Source: Xiphophorus maculatus (taxonomy: Eukaryota > Chordata > Actinopteri > Cyprinodontiformes > Poeciliidae). Taken from it: a stretch of 64,000 nucleotides of DNA. The stretch is from positions 7,725,015 to 7,789,014 of the forward strand of contig NC_036461.1 of the NCBI RefSeq assembly GCF_002775205.1, in the 5' to 3' direction. Under the pieces are notes generated by a model. That model was not told the origin of the DNA. It saw nothing but the letters and a program-made list of their open reading frames with translations, and did no database searches. This document shows positions 32,527 through 44,244 of this stretch, in pieces. Both the position numbers and the translations under genes were made by a program. The first letter of the stretch is position 1. Each line of letters opens with the position of its first letter.

Positions 32527-35500
32527 CTGTGGGCAGAGCAAACCATCTGTCCGAAGAAAAAAATTCTGCCTGGCTTTGTTTCATATTCCTTCATTTCTGC
32601 CATCTATCCGTCCATCCTAACATGTAGAGAATACATAAAAAATCTCTTTATTTACAGGTAAGAATTCTACATTAGGAGCTGAATAAAGGGAATTCTGAAC
32701 CTGTAAGCTTGATGGTTTTTATTGCATCCTAGATTAAACTTTTTCAACCTAACTCAGGAAGCAAGTTTCTGTCGCAGGAATACAAATCACCCTCGCCTGA
32801 CTAAAACATCTGCAGCAATCCAGTCATCTTTAAGACATCCTGCAAAACATTAAAATGTTCTATGAAGGTAGCATGAGTTGCATCAATATATGTCTCTACC
32901 TGTAATCTTGCAGGATAATTTACAAAGATTTGGACCAGTTAATGAGTCAGTTTTCATGTAGTTCAGGAGGCGTTGGTAGTCACGTTAGTGCAAAAGATTT
33001 TTCTTGTTATAGTTATTTGGCAGCATGTCTGATCCTGAAGCAAAAGATACCATATATATACTGTATATGCATATATATTGCTTAAAGTGAGCTGTTAACA
33101 CAGGAGTTTAGTAGAGTTTGATGTCCTTTTTAAACCTGAACTGATTGTCACATCTCATATACCTGAACAAGTGTAATTTACAGAGGTAAAAACAGATGGT
33201 CCTGATAAACTGTGGTTTATCTCCAACAAACAGGGAAAAATTTGCATGCCTTAGTAAATCTTTCTCTGAAACAAAATAGACTTAATGTGGCTTTCAAACT
33301 AATCATGTGACCCCTTTAATGCAAAAGTGCTAAAACAAAAGGCATTTGGGCTTCTTTTATTTTTTCTTCAAAATATTTTTTTTCCTTGTTTCCTCAAGAA
33401 TTCCAGGTGCTTTTCTGTTCCAGAATACAGAACAGATATTTGATCTGAGGTCAGTCTACTGCAGCACTGTTTACTCTGTAGCATCACAACAACCATGCTC
33501 AGTCATGCAAAGATTTGTGCAGTAAATCATGCCTCTAGTTGTATTGATACTGAAGCAGTCCAGAAGTTAATTGCATGTTGTGAATGTTTGGAGATCTTGA
33601 GATAAGAATAAAAGCTGGACCAATCAGATTTTTCTGACTGATACTGATTTCTAGTTTTCTTTATGGCCTCACCTGCTAATTCTGAGAACTGCAAAACACA
33701 AAAATAGCACTTTTTGATAGTGATTGTAGCATGGAACCCAATACAGAATTTTGGAAGAAAAATATTAACCCCATTTAAGAATTGTAGCATATGTCATGAA
33801 CTTTTATCAGATGTATAGTAAATTCAATAACAATGAATCAAAGTACCTGCGTTTTTAGACTAAAGAGTTGTTAGCTATGTTGCCTGTAATAAATAAATTT
33901 AAAATCCTGACTTCTTTTTAGCTAATCTGTGTGAAACCTTGAACATTTATAATCTTTGGATCAAATGTATTGGTGTATCTTTAAAACACACCTGTTTTTA
34001 AATGTTTTTAGTGTAATCTTTCCAGACTAACGTGTTTTTTTTTTCTAAAGCTGTGTCTGACATCCAGTACAAAGCCATTTTATTCAATCAATGATAAGGA
34101 TTTAGGTAGTAGAGCAATACACTATATCTTGTCCCAATCATCATGCCTTGGTTAAATCAATATGTGCCACACAGCAAATGCAAAAAGACTGCTCAAATAA
34201 ATACCCCAGCACCTTAAGTCCCAGTGAATTCCCTTATGAAACTAAAAATATTCCTGGAGACCATTGTTAGCTGAAAACAGGAGTAGGGGGAAGTAGATCT
34301 GGGACAACTCAATTCATCATCATAAAGGCTCAGCACTGAATTCACAGGGGCAGTAAAAAGATCTGGTAGGAAATAAATATATATATATATCATCCTTTAA
34401 AGTTATTCTAAAGAACTTATGTTAAACTTTATATTTGATGTCCATCACCTAAATACCAATGGCATTTTGGGTTTTACTTGGCATAAAACACAAGCTACAA
34501 ATGTCCACCATGTTAACTGAAAAATCTGCTTCTGTTCACTTTTTGAATGCATGCTCAAAACCCTCCATGACTTTCCGTGATCCATTCTTCTCTAACAGGG
34601 AGTACACTCACTTCTTCATGCTTGCCTGGCCTCACCAACACCCTGTAAAGATCACCTACTTTTAGACGGATTTTTGCGCCGCAGCAATGTCTTCGTCCAC
34701 TGTTGAAATGTTACAAAGTGGTAAGTTGGATCTACCTTAATGTAATGCTGTAATTCCAAAATTCAACCAAATCTCTTTCCAAACCCCCAGAAATCAGTCA
34801 AAAGACAAATAATTTAAAAGGAGCCCCTTAGTCAAATAAAAATGTGGTACAACCTATAACTGATGAGTAAATGTACCAATGGCTTTTGTCATGCCTAAAT
34901 AATGCCAATTACAAACAGCTTTTTTAAGGTGATCCTCATAATCAAGTCTAGTCCAAATATAATTCTCAGTATTGAGGTATTTCAAAAGCCTGAACTTTCT
35001 GCATAATTCAACCTGTGTAAATCTCTCCAAAACAGCAAGGCAGGTAGAAGTGTTTCTAAATGTTAGTGAACACGGCAAAGCATCATGTCAGCTGGAGGAA
35101 AGTTTTAATTGCCAGATAAGATTAAAGCTGGGCTTTATGTTTTAGTTAAGCTCACATGGAATGAAACCAAAAGTACACAATTACCATCCTGAATCCCTGA
35201 GGTGGTATTAAAGTAGTGGAACTAGGAAATAAAATACAGAGAAACAATGAAGACCTATGGCCCTGAGCTAGAATTTTTTTTAAACAATGGAATAATGTCC
35301 TCTGCATGCAGTTATTGTAAGAAAGAACCCCATTTAAAATAACAATGGAATGAAAAGAAAAGGCCACATTGAGTCAAATTTCTGCCACATTAAATCTATT
35401 TTGATTTTATATCAAAACATGATTGAGAACAATGCTGTAGCATGTCCTGCATGGAAAACCAAGAAGGTAAAGGTGCAGATGAAAGTTGTTTTGTTGGAAT

Positions 35501-35817
35501 AGTGCAAAAAACATCTAACAAAGATGTAAAAAATATACAATCCTTCTAAAAATAATCACAAAATCTTTTTTAAATATTTTCAAATTTGGAAATTAGTGTT
35601 TTTCTTCTTAAAACATGTTTTTCAGCAGCAAATCGGTACAAACGCGGACAAAACACACTTGGTGTGTATGAAAACAAAAAAAGTGCTCTGCAGTTCCAGA
35701 AAATAGTTGTTTAGAGCCCAATGGCTGAGATCTTTATGACAAACTTTTTTCAGTTTACCTTATACAAAGCCAAGAGGCTCTGTTTTCATGTGTCCTCTGT
35801 CATGTCATTCATAACTC

Positions 35818-36393
35818 CTACCGTCTGCCGTAACTCTGTTCCAGCCACTGCCTCACATCCTTCAGGTTGTAGAAAAATGGTCCCTTTCCTCCTAGGTAGG
35901 CGATCTTCCTTTGGTGCACTATGCAGACTCGTTCATTTGCCACCCCGTAAGCCACGTTGGCATTGTTATCCATGCAGTCGGCCACTAGCTGGCACTGTGG
36001 CGGTAGGGAAAAGTGATCGATGAGTTGGCGTGCAGCTCCTATTCTCTCCTCAAGGTTCTGGTGTTTTCGGAAACTGAAAGAACAGGGCCCCATGGGAGGG
36101 GCCACCCAGCCATCGGCAGGATGGGCCTCATCAATATAGACCAACAGGAAATCAGCCACGTCGCTAAAGTCCTCCACAAGCTGCCGGAAGGCAGGCAAGT
36201 GGCTGATGAATGGGGGTCAGGTGGCCGAGCCAAAGTTCACCACCAGAGGGCGATCTGATGACTCGAAATCCAGAAGGCGACATTCACCTCCAGTCTGGAT
36301 CCTTGACCCATATGGGACAACAGTGCTGCTCCACCGAGGTCCATCAGGAACCTTCACCACCTTGGAGTTTGGTGCCTCACAGCCAAGTTTCAC
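35818..36393 (-). CDS. dio2: Type 2 iodothyronine deiodinase, exon 2 (selenocysteine UGA)
   Basis: DIO2 removes the outer-ring iodine of T4 to make active T3 and is anchored in the ER membrane. This exon starts at 36393 after CCTCAG and continues in phase 0 from exon 1 (Gln|Val). It encodes the catalytic thioredoxin-like domain: RPLVVNFGSAT, then the in-frame TGA at 36219-36217 read as selenocysteine, PPF, LPAFRQLVEDFSDVADFLLV, YIDEAHPADGW, DNNANVAYGVANERVCIV and KIAYLGGKGPFFYNLKDVRQ. The glutamate-histidine pair of the IDEAH motif belongs to the active site. The frame ends SYGRR with TAG at 35820-35818. Mammalian DIO2 has a second UGA near this point, absent here. With exon 1 the product is about 266 residues, close to the 273 of human DIO2. 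Confidence 0.95.
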
Positions 36394-36645
36394 CTGAGGA
36401 GGTACAAATACTAATATTTATTTCTTATAGACAACAGTCTCTGATTCAATCCTATTCTGTGTGATCATAGGCCTGTATTACACTTACACTATTTCACTGC
36501 AGTGTTTTGAACACTGTTTAGGTCTTTGAACACTGTTTAGGTCTCACTTGTGTCACATATTGGAGTATCTACCTTTTAGTTGAGAAGAAGCTGAACTAAA
36601 ATATGAATCCATGGAATTAATAGTGCAATTAGCTATTGTTATGAG

Positions 36646-37195
36646 ATGTGGATCATGACTACAGGAACAAGATCCTGGATACAGGAAGATAAAATGATGT
36701 TCCTCTGGAGGGTGACCGGGCTTTGCCTCAGAACAATAATGTCTTGTTTCAGGCCACTATTGCCAGTGTTGGTTATGTTTTTGACATTTAATTCATCACA
36801 TCTAAAATGGTTCAACAACAGGCTTCTGCAGAGCTTGATGAAATGCCGAAGAAATTATTTGGCCATTCCCAACACCTGTGTTGGTACAGGCAGTAATCTA
36901 AAGCATGTTGGACAAGGAGACTTGACAACTCAAGTTGAACATTCCTGCTTTAGAGCTGAAATTAGAAGCTCCTCCAAAGGTGTTAGCAGAGGTGGTCCAA
37001 GTATGTTCCACTGGGTGAGTCAACCTTGGGTTAGAGCCAACACTTATTTGAGGAACTATAACTCCTTGTGACATCAGGATTCATTGGGATCCACCAAAAT
37101 GAGCTGGAAAATGTCTGGGTTTACCTGCTGGGCCTATTACTACTATGATTTGATCTTAATTTAGAGGAAGAGAATGAGTGGTTGGATGGACAGAT
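36646..37195 (+). mobile_element. LINE (non-LTR retrotransposon) 3' end, decayed
   Basis: The translation RSWIQEDKMMFLWRVTGLCL resembles the C-terminal reverse-transcriptase region of fish LINEs (usually EMRFLRRVAGLSLRDR). After a diverged middle, 'gggatccaccaaaatgagct', 'ggaaaatgtctgggttt' and 'acctgctgggcctattacta' match the familiar 'gagctggaggaagtg...tctgggcctccctgctg' end, and the block runs out in 'gagtggttggatgg'. It lies antisense to dio2 in its intron. The 141-codon open frame here is a remnant, not a host gene. Confidence 0.7.
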
Positions 37196-38104
37196 AAAGT
37201 GTATTCCTGTAGGTTTTATGAAGATATTTAACATTCAATAAAAGTCAGTCAATTCCGGAAAGGAATTTATTTGAGAATGGCTAAAACAGACCTTCGTGGG
37301 AAAACCTGTACAAAGAAACCACAATGTAGGGAAGCTGAGATGAGAAAAAACTGCTGCAATCACAAGGGATGGAAATTAGACCAGTGGAAACTATGACGTT
37401 GATTTGATGTATCCAGATGTGAAATCCTCCACTGCAGCAGAAAAAAGTACATGGACTGTGTTTGTATAGCGGTTTCCACTGTCAAAAAGCTGCGGGGCTT
37501 CATTGTGCCATGGCTAGATGTTCATAGTAAAAATAATAATTCTTTGCTATTGATGAAAAGGTACTAGTTCCACTGTCAGATTATTTTGCTTCTAAGAACG
37601 CATTTTTCCCATAAGTAAAGTACTCTTCCGAAAATTTATTTGTAATTTTGACTTGTCTTATTTCAATGCATTAAGATATTTGCACTAGAGACTAGACTAC
37701 AAATACTTGGTAAGATTTTGTGTTTTTACAGTGAGCTCAGAATATGCTAAAATTCTTTAAGGAATGGTTTTTGTGACTGTTTAGGTTCACAGAGAAGGAT
37801 GTGCTTAAGTTGACTGCTTTAAATAAAAAAGGTTCAGCACTTGTGTTTACAATAAAATTCCAGATGTGGCATTCCATGATCTGGAAGTGCTAAAAGGTTA
37901 AATGGGCTTTATGGTGTCAGTGGAGTAACTGGAAAGGGCTTCACACAAATAAAAACCCTAACACTTTTAAAATATGCTAAGGGTAAGTTTTAAGATGTAT
38001 CCTGCTTGAGAATATCTGGATTTATGGTAATGATTAAGAGTTCAAACTAAACCTGTCATCATGACAAACAATACTGATGCTTAAAAAGTAGTGTCATGTT
38101 GTGT

Positions 38105-38139
38105 GGTCTGTTAATCACACAACACGTGATTAACAGACC
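38105..38139. repeat. 14-bp perfect hairpin, 7-base loop
   Basis: GGTCTGTTAATCAC at 38105-38118 and its exact complement at 38126-38139 flank ACAACAC. It lies about 50 bases upstream of the Tc1-like end. Confidence 0.92.
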
Positions 38140-38187
38140 TTATTGTGAGTGTTTCAAAGTTGAGAAACTGATTAAAATACCCATATT

Positions 38188-39150
38188 ACAGTGCCTTGCA
38201 AAAGCGTTTATTAACATTCAAACCAGGATGCCCTTAACATTACAGGCTCAAAAGATTCTCAATGTTCTCATTCCATAGAACACTATGTTCAGGCTAAAGT
38301 TCAGTTCAAACACAGAGTGGAATGAACTGGACTGAATACAGAAATGGATCATTGTTTATGTGTAATAAATACTTTTTTTGCATTATGGATATGAATCTGT
38401 TCTGGGTTAAGAAAAAACACTGCATATACAGAGTGTTCTCAATACTTTGTCATGCCACAATCACAAATTTTAGTGAATTTTCATAGAAATGCATGTGCTA
38501 GATCAACACCAAGGTAGCACATAATTGGTTCCATAACTTTTAATTCAACATCTTAAAAGTTTGACATGGACTTGTATACAGCTCTTTTTACTCTGAGACC
38601 CCTACATAAAATCCACCGCAAATAATTTCCTTTAAAAGTAATCTAATTAGAAAATAGAGTCCACCTGTGTGTAATTTAATCTCAGTTTAAATCCAGCTGT
38701 TTTGTGAAGTTTGCCAGAGAACAATGCCATAAAAATAAAGGAACACATCAGATATGTCCAAATAAAGACGTGAAGAAGATTGAAGGAGGTTCAGGTAATA
38801 AAATATGTCACGCTTTGGGCATCTGTCATAGCTCTGAGTCATTCAAAGTCATTCCTTCAAGAATGCTATAAGATGGCTTGTTTGCAGTTTGCCACATGCC
38901 ATGTGGGGAACACCACAAATATGTGCAAGAACGTGCTCTGCTCAGAGAAGATGAAAATTGAACTGCCTGGCCAACATGCAAAACGCTGTTTGGCAGAAAT
39001 CTCCACAATGAAACATGGTGGTGGTAACATCATGCTGTTTGGATGCTGAGGACAGGTAATGGTAGGAACATGGATGAAGTTAGAAACTGTAAAATTGGAT
39101 GTAGGAGTGAAATTTTGTCATTGAGCAGAACAAAGACCCTAAACAGTCAT
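38188..39150 (+). pseudogene. Tc1-like transposon with broken transposase
   Basis: The left end 'acagtgccttgcaaaagcg' is the Tc1-like terminal sequence. Further in are 'gatcaacaccaaggtagcac', 'gtccacctgtgtgtaattta', 'atctcagtttaaatccagct' and 'gaacacatcagatatgtcca'. A surviving transposase piece at about 38860-39049 encodes LQFATCHVGNTTNMCKNVLC, SEKMKIELPG and MKHGGGNIMLFGC, matching the catalytic-core blocks FWKNVLWSDE...KIELFG and VKHGGGSIMLWGC of Tc1 transposases. The catalytic DE of WSDE reads CSEK here, so it cannot be active, and a large part of the N-terminal half is missing. The final 'acaaagaccctaaaca' is also a Tc1 block. Confidence 0.85.
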
Positions 39151-40309
39151 TGAGCTAGAGGGGGATAATTAAGAGGAGAGTTGCACAGTATCATAGTCAT
39201 CATGGAATATCAGTGTGTGTAATTGCACAGCTGCAAAGGACTGCTAGGACCCAAAATTTAGGAAAATACCATATTTCAAGCGCCAGACATTCATGTCCAG
39301 CATATTACTATTATATCTGAAAAGTTGGGTGAACTTTAACTGTGGCCGATGCCCATATCTGATGCAGTCATATTTAGTAAATTTTAATATTTAAAAGTTC
39401 ATTTACTAGTACCTCAATTCACTAAATGAAACACTTACTGGCTAACAAACATTAGTCAGTATGTGGTTAATCTCTCATCACTAAGTGACGCACTTAGTGA
39501 ATATAAATTAACAACATACTGACTGTTTTCAAGCCATGTTTATCTATGATAATTATGACTGTTCTGATAAAAAAACTGATAACATTAAAATTAGAATATT
39601 GCGTCAGCCCAATAAAGACATATGTAGTAGAGAAATGTGGGCTTAATGAAAATTATCTTTAGCACCTCCATAAGTTATTTTACTTTTAATCTGACAAACG
39701 AGCCTCATTGCAATCCATTTTTTTAATTTATCAAGCATAACTGTAAATCTTCAATTGATGAGATAATGAAACTCAAGAGAGTTGTTTGATGATAAAACTA
39801 ATGCTGAATTGTTTGCCTTTGGTCTCTAGAATACACAATACAAAAAGCAGGAAGCAATAATTACAGACATATCACAAACAATGAGGTTAATTAGCAGAAG
39901 GTCTACAACATGAAGAAGGTGGGAGGGTGGTTAAGATGAACTTTTTACAACATAAGATTCAAATTTGTAGATTTTATCAGGATACAAAACTACACCGAGT
40001 CAATAAAGCTATTGGTGAGGAAACTAGGCTATGTTCCAGGTAACTGCATTAAAAACGCAGATTAAAATCAGCATAGTTTAACATAATCTTTAACCGTTCC
40101 ATAAAAATAAAAAATAAAAATCTTGTATTATCTTATCAGGATGACTCATAATATTATTTTTTTAAAACCCTTTAAACTTTGTGTAAGAAGAACTGAAATT
40201 TCCGCGGCGTTTTGGCTACTGTGTCGCTACCACAAACCTGAAGGCTGAAACAACTTGTGCGTAGTGCATCACCACAGAGAGCGATCCGGACCCGGGTCAG
40301 GAGTCTTAC

Positions 40310-40534
40310 CTGTTTGTAGGCGTCCAGCAGGAAGCCGTTCCAGATGGAGCGCAGCCCCTCGGATGTCAGCATGCGGCGCCACTCTCCGCAGCCGGCGGAG
40401 TGCGACCGGCTCAGTAGGGTCACGACGCGCTTCACCAGTACTACGGAGTCGTACAGAGCCAGAAAGAGACAGTTGGAGAAGAAGCCGGGCAAGATCTGGA
40501 GTGTGACGAGCAGGTCTTCACTCGCACTTCCCAT
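40310..40534 (-). CDS. dio2: Type 2 iodothyronine deiodinase, exon 1
   Basis: Seventy-five codons from the ATG at 40534-40532 encode MGSASEDLLVTLQILPGFFS and NCLFLALYDSVVLVKRVVTL, the N-terminal ER membrane anchor, then LLSRSHSAGCGEWRRMLTSE and GLRSIWNGFLLDAYKQ. The donor GTAAGA begins at 40309 and joins in phase 0 to Val at 36393. The start was chosen because it matches the family N-terminus (MGILSVDLLITLQILP in human). The frame is open for a further 110 codons upstream to an ATG at 40864, but that part has no deiodinase similarity and spans the CRE, so it is treated as promoter and 5' UTR. Confidence 0.95.
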
Positions 40535-40714
40535 TTTCTCTTTTTGACGGTTCAGTGGAGAGGCTGAAGACCGCGGCTCTGATCTGCTGCCCTCATAGTG
40601 TCGGATCTGCGCCAGACTTTGCACCAGAACCCTTCTGATATCCAGCACCTCCCTGGAAAGGATGGACTCTGTAGTTAATGTTGAGCCCCACGGCTTATCT
40701 TTGCAGACTGATCC

Positions 40715-40722
40715 TGACGTCA
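40715..40722. promoter_or_regulatory. dio2: Perfect CRE (TGACGTCA) upstream of dio2
   Basis: The palindrome TGACGTCA, the full cAMP response element, lies 181 bases upstream of the dio2 start codon. In mammals DIO2 transcription is induced by cAMP (TSH, adrenergic signals) through a CRE in the proximal promoter, so the position and sequence fit a conserved control site. A GATAAG motif lies between it and the gene (minus strand, about 40697). Confidence 0.7.
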
Positions 40723-41848
40723 GATTCGGCGCAGACCTCCAGTCTCCTCCTTTCTCTCCTCCCTTAGAGGCGTCCAGACTTACTGGATCAAACCACAGAT
40801 TTCCTTCCTTTGTCCACTTTGTCCAAACACCCGAAGAAAAGATCTCATAAAAGAGGGTCTCCATGTTCCTAATCTAATTTTGTGGGCATCCACCTAACTG
40901 GGTCGCAGTGAAGAAATGTGACGGCCTTTTGTTAAGATTGTTAAAGTTTTTGATCTGCAGCCATCTGCAGTTTGGACAGTTTGGTCCCAGCTTTTCCCGT
41001 CTACAAGGTGTCCTTTGGGGACAAAACATTCATTGTCACCGATGCTTGCAAGTCTGAGGATTGCATAACCTGTATGACCCTGTAGCAGAGACCACCTAGT
41101 GATTGGCAACCAACAAGCAGATGAATGGGTGCACCTGATAAAGGCTGGAGAAAGTTCATGTCTTGGTTTGTTTTCAGACCATGTAATCTTTAATCAAAGG
41201 ATTGCTTTGTCGTGATTAAAGCTTTTCAATATCATATCAAGGGATATTAGGTTATATTTGACATGTTTCAGGCTATTAGTGTCAATGGAAAAGATAATAA
41301 GATGCCACAGACAGTAGTATATGAAACTACAAGTGAAGCCAACAAAGGATCATTTTTAGCTCTTGCCTGTTGCAATTACTACGAAAGGATTTCCTGATTG
41401 GTCATTTTTGCTGTTAATTGAGGTAGATTAGCTCAGACAAAGTAACATAAGCTGTGATCATTTGTACATTTCTACTTGAAACATGATAAACTCCTAGCAA
41501 TGCAAAAAAAAAAGGCTACACTGTGTTCAGCACCTGACTATGCAATAACGGCTGTGATAAAAAGAATAAGCAAATTTCAGTCTCTAGATGAGCAAAGTTT
41601 GTACAGACATACCACAAAAATGTATAATGAAAGCTTTTACAAAGTATTGACAGTGTGTGCGTATCCATTTCAAAAATTTGTTTTGGTTTGCATGTGACAT
41701 GCAAAACAGGACCAAATGCATGTCCCTGAATGTCAGATAGTTTCATTTGCTGCTGCCAGGTTGAGTTACTTTAATTTTGCTTTTCATTTACGTGAAATCA
41801 GTTATTAAACTTCAATGAAGCAAAGAGGCTCATGCGTATATGAATGCG

Positions 41849-42200
41849 CAGTGCTTTGCAAAAGTATTCAAACCCTTTGAACTTTTCATGCTTTTGTTAT
41901 TGTGTGTTTTTAACAGAAACTTTTATTCCACGGTCCAACATAAACTACTCTATAATTGCAACCAGGAATGAAAATGAAACATGGTTTGTAAAAGATTTTA
42001 CAAAAAAAAAAAGAAAGAATCAGCCTGCTTTAAACTCCTACAAGCCTTTATCTCTGACCTGCCAGCTGGTTATCTTGATCTTCCTGATGCTATTTGTTTA
42101 GTAATGTTCTAGAAAGACGCTCAAGGGACTTCACAGAACAGGCAAATTTATGTTGAGATCAAGTTACACACCTGTTGGGTTTCCATTTTATCCACAGATT
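41849..42200 (+). mobile_element. Internally deleted Tc1-like element
   Basis: It begins with the Tc1-like terminus 'cagtgctttgcaaaagtatt' then 'caaaccctttgaactttt'. It ends with blocks in the opposite orientation ('gacttcacagaacaggcaaa', 'gagatcaagttacacacctg') that normally lie near the other end. The transposase gene is missing, as in a MITE-like deletion derivative. Confidence 0.6.
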
Positions 42201-42302
42201 GATTGAATCACATTCCTCAGCATTATTGCATCAGACGTCACAGATAAGAACTCAACCCTCCAATAAAACCAGAGCTGAATAGATAAGGGCTGTCTTTTGA
42301 TG

Positions 42303-42340
42303 CCCAGCCTCTCACAGAGACACACGGGTGAGAGGCTGGG
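42303..42340. repeat. 13-bp GC-rich perfect hairpin
   Basis: CCCAGCCTCTCAC at 42303-42315 is the exact complement of 42328-42340, with a 12-base loop. It sits at the start of the GC-rich block that follows. Confidence 0.9.
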
Positions 42341-42481
42341 TGAGCAGAGCGGGGGAGGCGAGGGAGAGGGGTGCTCTGTGAGGCAAAGGCTCGGCTTGGA
42401 GACTGTAGCTGCGAGCGTTTAGGCACCTCCGAATGGCTGCCATGGGGATTTCTCAAACATGCATGAAAGAATCAAAGCAAG
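42340..42481 (+). other. GC-rich block with a possible first coding exon
   Basis: About 90 bases of GC-rich sequence ('gagcgggggaggcgaggga') stand out from the AT-rich surroundings and lead to ATGGCTGCC at 42433. The frame reads MAAMGISQTCMKESKQ and meets a candidate donor (CAAG|GTATTT) at 42481-42482. A TGACGTCA-like site ('cagacgtcaca') lies about 100 bases upstream of the block. This has the form of a promoter plus first exon, but I recognise no family and cannot find a second exon, so it remains tentative. Confidence 0.25.
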
Positions 42482-42754
42482 GTATTTGATAAGGGAAAAA
42501 CATTACAACATGACATAAAGCTCAGAAAAGTTGATTTTACAGAACACTTCCAACCCCCTTTAACTTTATTAATAATTTCATTGATAATACATTATTAATC
42601 ATAATTATTAATAATTACATAGCCTTAACATTGATTTTGATTACTAACTCACTGGAGGACTCTATTACTTTTTAGGTGAAGTCTGAAGGAAGATGTTTTC
42701 TCTAGATATTCTTAAAGGGCGGAAAGGGTTCAGGGTAAAATATAGACACTTCAC

Positions 42755-42970
42755 TCACCGTGCCTGCTGGTGGTCAGAGAACCATGACAGCCTTGCCTCT
42801 GTCAGACTGCCCTAGGGCAGGTGTGACTACCATCCAGTAACTTGCCACCATCAGCATGTGAATGTGTGTGTGAATGGGTGAATGAGAATGTAATGTGAAC
42901 CAGGTCCCAATAAGGCACCATGTACGTACAAGCTATTTACCATTTTACCATCATGTTATAATGTTATTCC
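42755..42970 (+). repeat. SINE-like 3' region
   Basis: The order 'ctggtggtcagagaaccatg', 'tgtcagactgccctagggca', 'ggtgtgactaccatcc', 'gtgaatgtgtgtgtgaatgg' and 'tatttaccattttacc' matches a widespread fish SINE-type repeat body and tail. Assignment is from remembered consensus. Confidence 0.6.
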
Positions 42971-44244
42971 CTCATCAATAAAGCACCTGCAGTGTTGCTT
43001 TGGTTCTTTAATATATGTTTAAGAAATCCATGAATCTCTGGTGGTACTTTCTCTCACAAAGTGCTGCCTGTTTCCACAAAGTTCCTCCATTGAGCTGCAG
43101 TCTCCAGCCAAGCGTTAGCCTCACAGAGCGAAAGCTCGTGAAAGCTCCACCAGACTAGTGGCAGCATTAATTGCCAAACACCTTGTGGAACTGCGTGTTT
43201 TCTGAGTGTATCGCATAAACTACATCTCAGCCCAACACTCCTTAAAATGGTTGTAAACTGGATAATAGAAAGGGATTGTTGTGATGATGTATTGAATAGA
43301 GAGTGTTAGACAGGGCAGGATGTTCTTAAAGAGACAAAAATCAATTTTAAGCCATCAAAGTCAAAAAATGTGTTATATGAAGGTACGACAGTTACTTGAT
43401 TGTACTATTAAATGGCACTGTGTGCCTGAAGAATACATTATAGTGCCCCTTTAAGTGGCATCATAGAAAAGAGGACAGAATGCAGGCCTTATTTTTATTC
43501 TACTCATAAAAATATTGAATGCCATGGATGTTTTGTATTGGTTTGTGACATGAAACCAAAATTAATACTCTGACATTGATGGTTACAATGTGACAAATAT
43601 GGACAACTAAAGATTTATGATCAGTTTCCAACTGAATTTATGTAACTTAAAAACAATTCTGAAAGGGCAGCTATGGCGATGGATAGAAATCCTGCTCTGA
43701 ATCAGTCTCACGCCTCCTCAGGGTGTGTAGCTCCAGGCTTAAGGTGTTCCCAGTCAGATATAGTTCTAGCTTGCATTGTGAGGTTTGTCATGTCAGGTCT
43801 TGTTTTCATTGTCAGCTGTGGTCAGAGTGTTCCTGCAAACATCCGGCTCTGCAGAGAGCGGCTTTTGTTTTGCTTTATTAAAATAAATCCTTTTCTTTTC
43901 TTTGTACATCCTGCTTTAATTTGGGTCTGTTTTGTCTGAGCAGCATATTATGTACAGTGAGAAAAGCACGTAAATATGTCCAATGTGTCAGTTGGCATTA
44001 AATTCCTACCACATATTGGCACCAACCCAAATAATTTGCACACAATAAAATAAAATAAAATTAGTTCACAAATGAGTACATGGGTAAAAAAAAATGCATG
44101 GTACAAGTAAAAAAATAAAATGTTTATTATAATTACTAAAATTTTGTAAATAATTTGTGGGAAATATTCTTGGCAATAATAAATTATAGTCAGATAATTT
44201 CTCTGGTGTATTTTTTTCACACACAGTGTTATAAAGAATTTCTG

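Larger units (their letters stand above)
32275..35817 (-). other. dio2: dio2 3' UTR
   Basis: The region runs from the stop codon at 35818 to just beyond a minus-strand AATAAA at 32300-32295, about 3.5 kb. A long 3' UTR with a distal SECIS is characteristic of vertebrate type 2 deiodinase mRNAs. No open frame of note lies here, and the only structured element I can support is the SECIS near its distal end. Confidence 0.7.
36394..40309 (-). other. dio2: dio2 intron (about 3.9 kb)
   Basis: The single intron interrupts the coding sequence after DAYKQ, as in other vertebrate dio2 genes, with a GTAAGA donor at 40309 and a CAG acceptor ending at 36394. It hosts a LINE 3' end (36646-37195), a 14-bp hairpin (38105-38139) and a Tc1-like transposon remnant (38188-39150). 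Confidence 0.85.

Noticed and set aside
36013..36464. Plus-strand frames opposite dio2 exon 2
   Set aside because: They are shadows of the strongly supported minus-strand deiodinase coding sequence.
36646..37071. 141-codon frame inside the dio2 intron as a host gene
   Set aside because: Its start resembles LINE reverse transcriptase and its end runs into a LINE tail, so it is repeat-derived.
40172..40309. Continuation of the dio2 exon 1 frame beyond the donor
   Set aside because: The frame stays open to about 40172 but the residues after DAYKQ lose all deiodinase similarity, and GTAAGA at 40309 joins in phase to exon 2.
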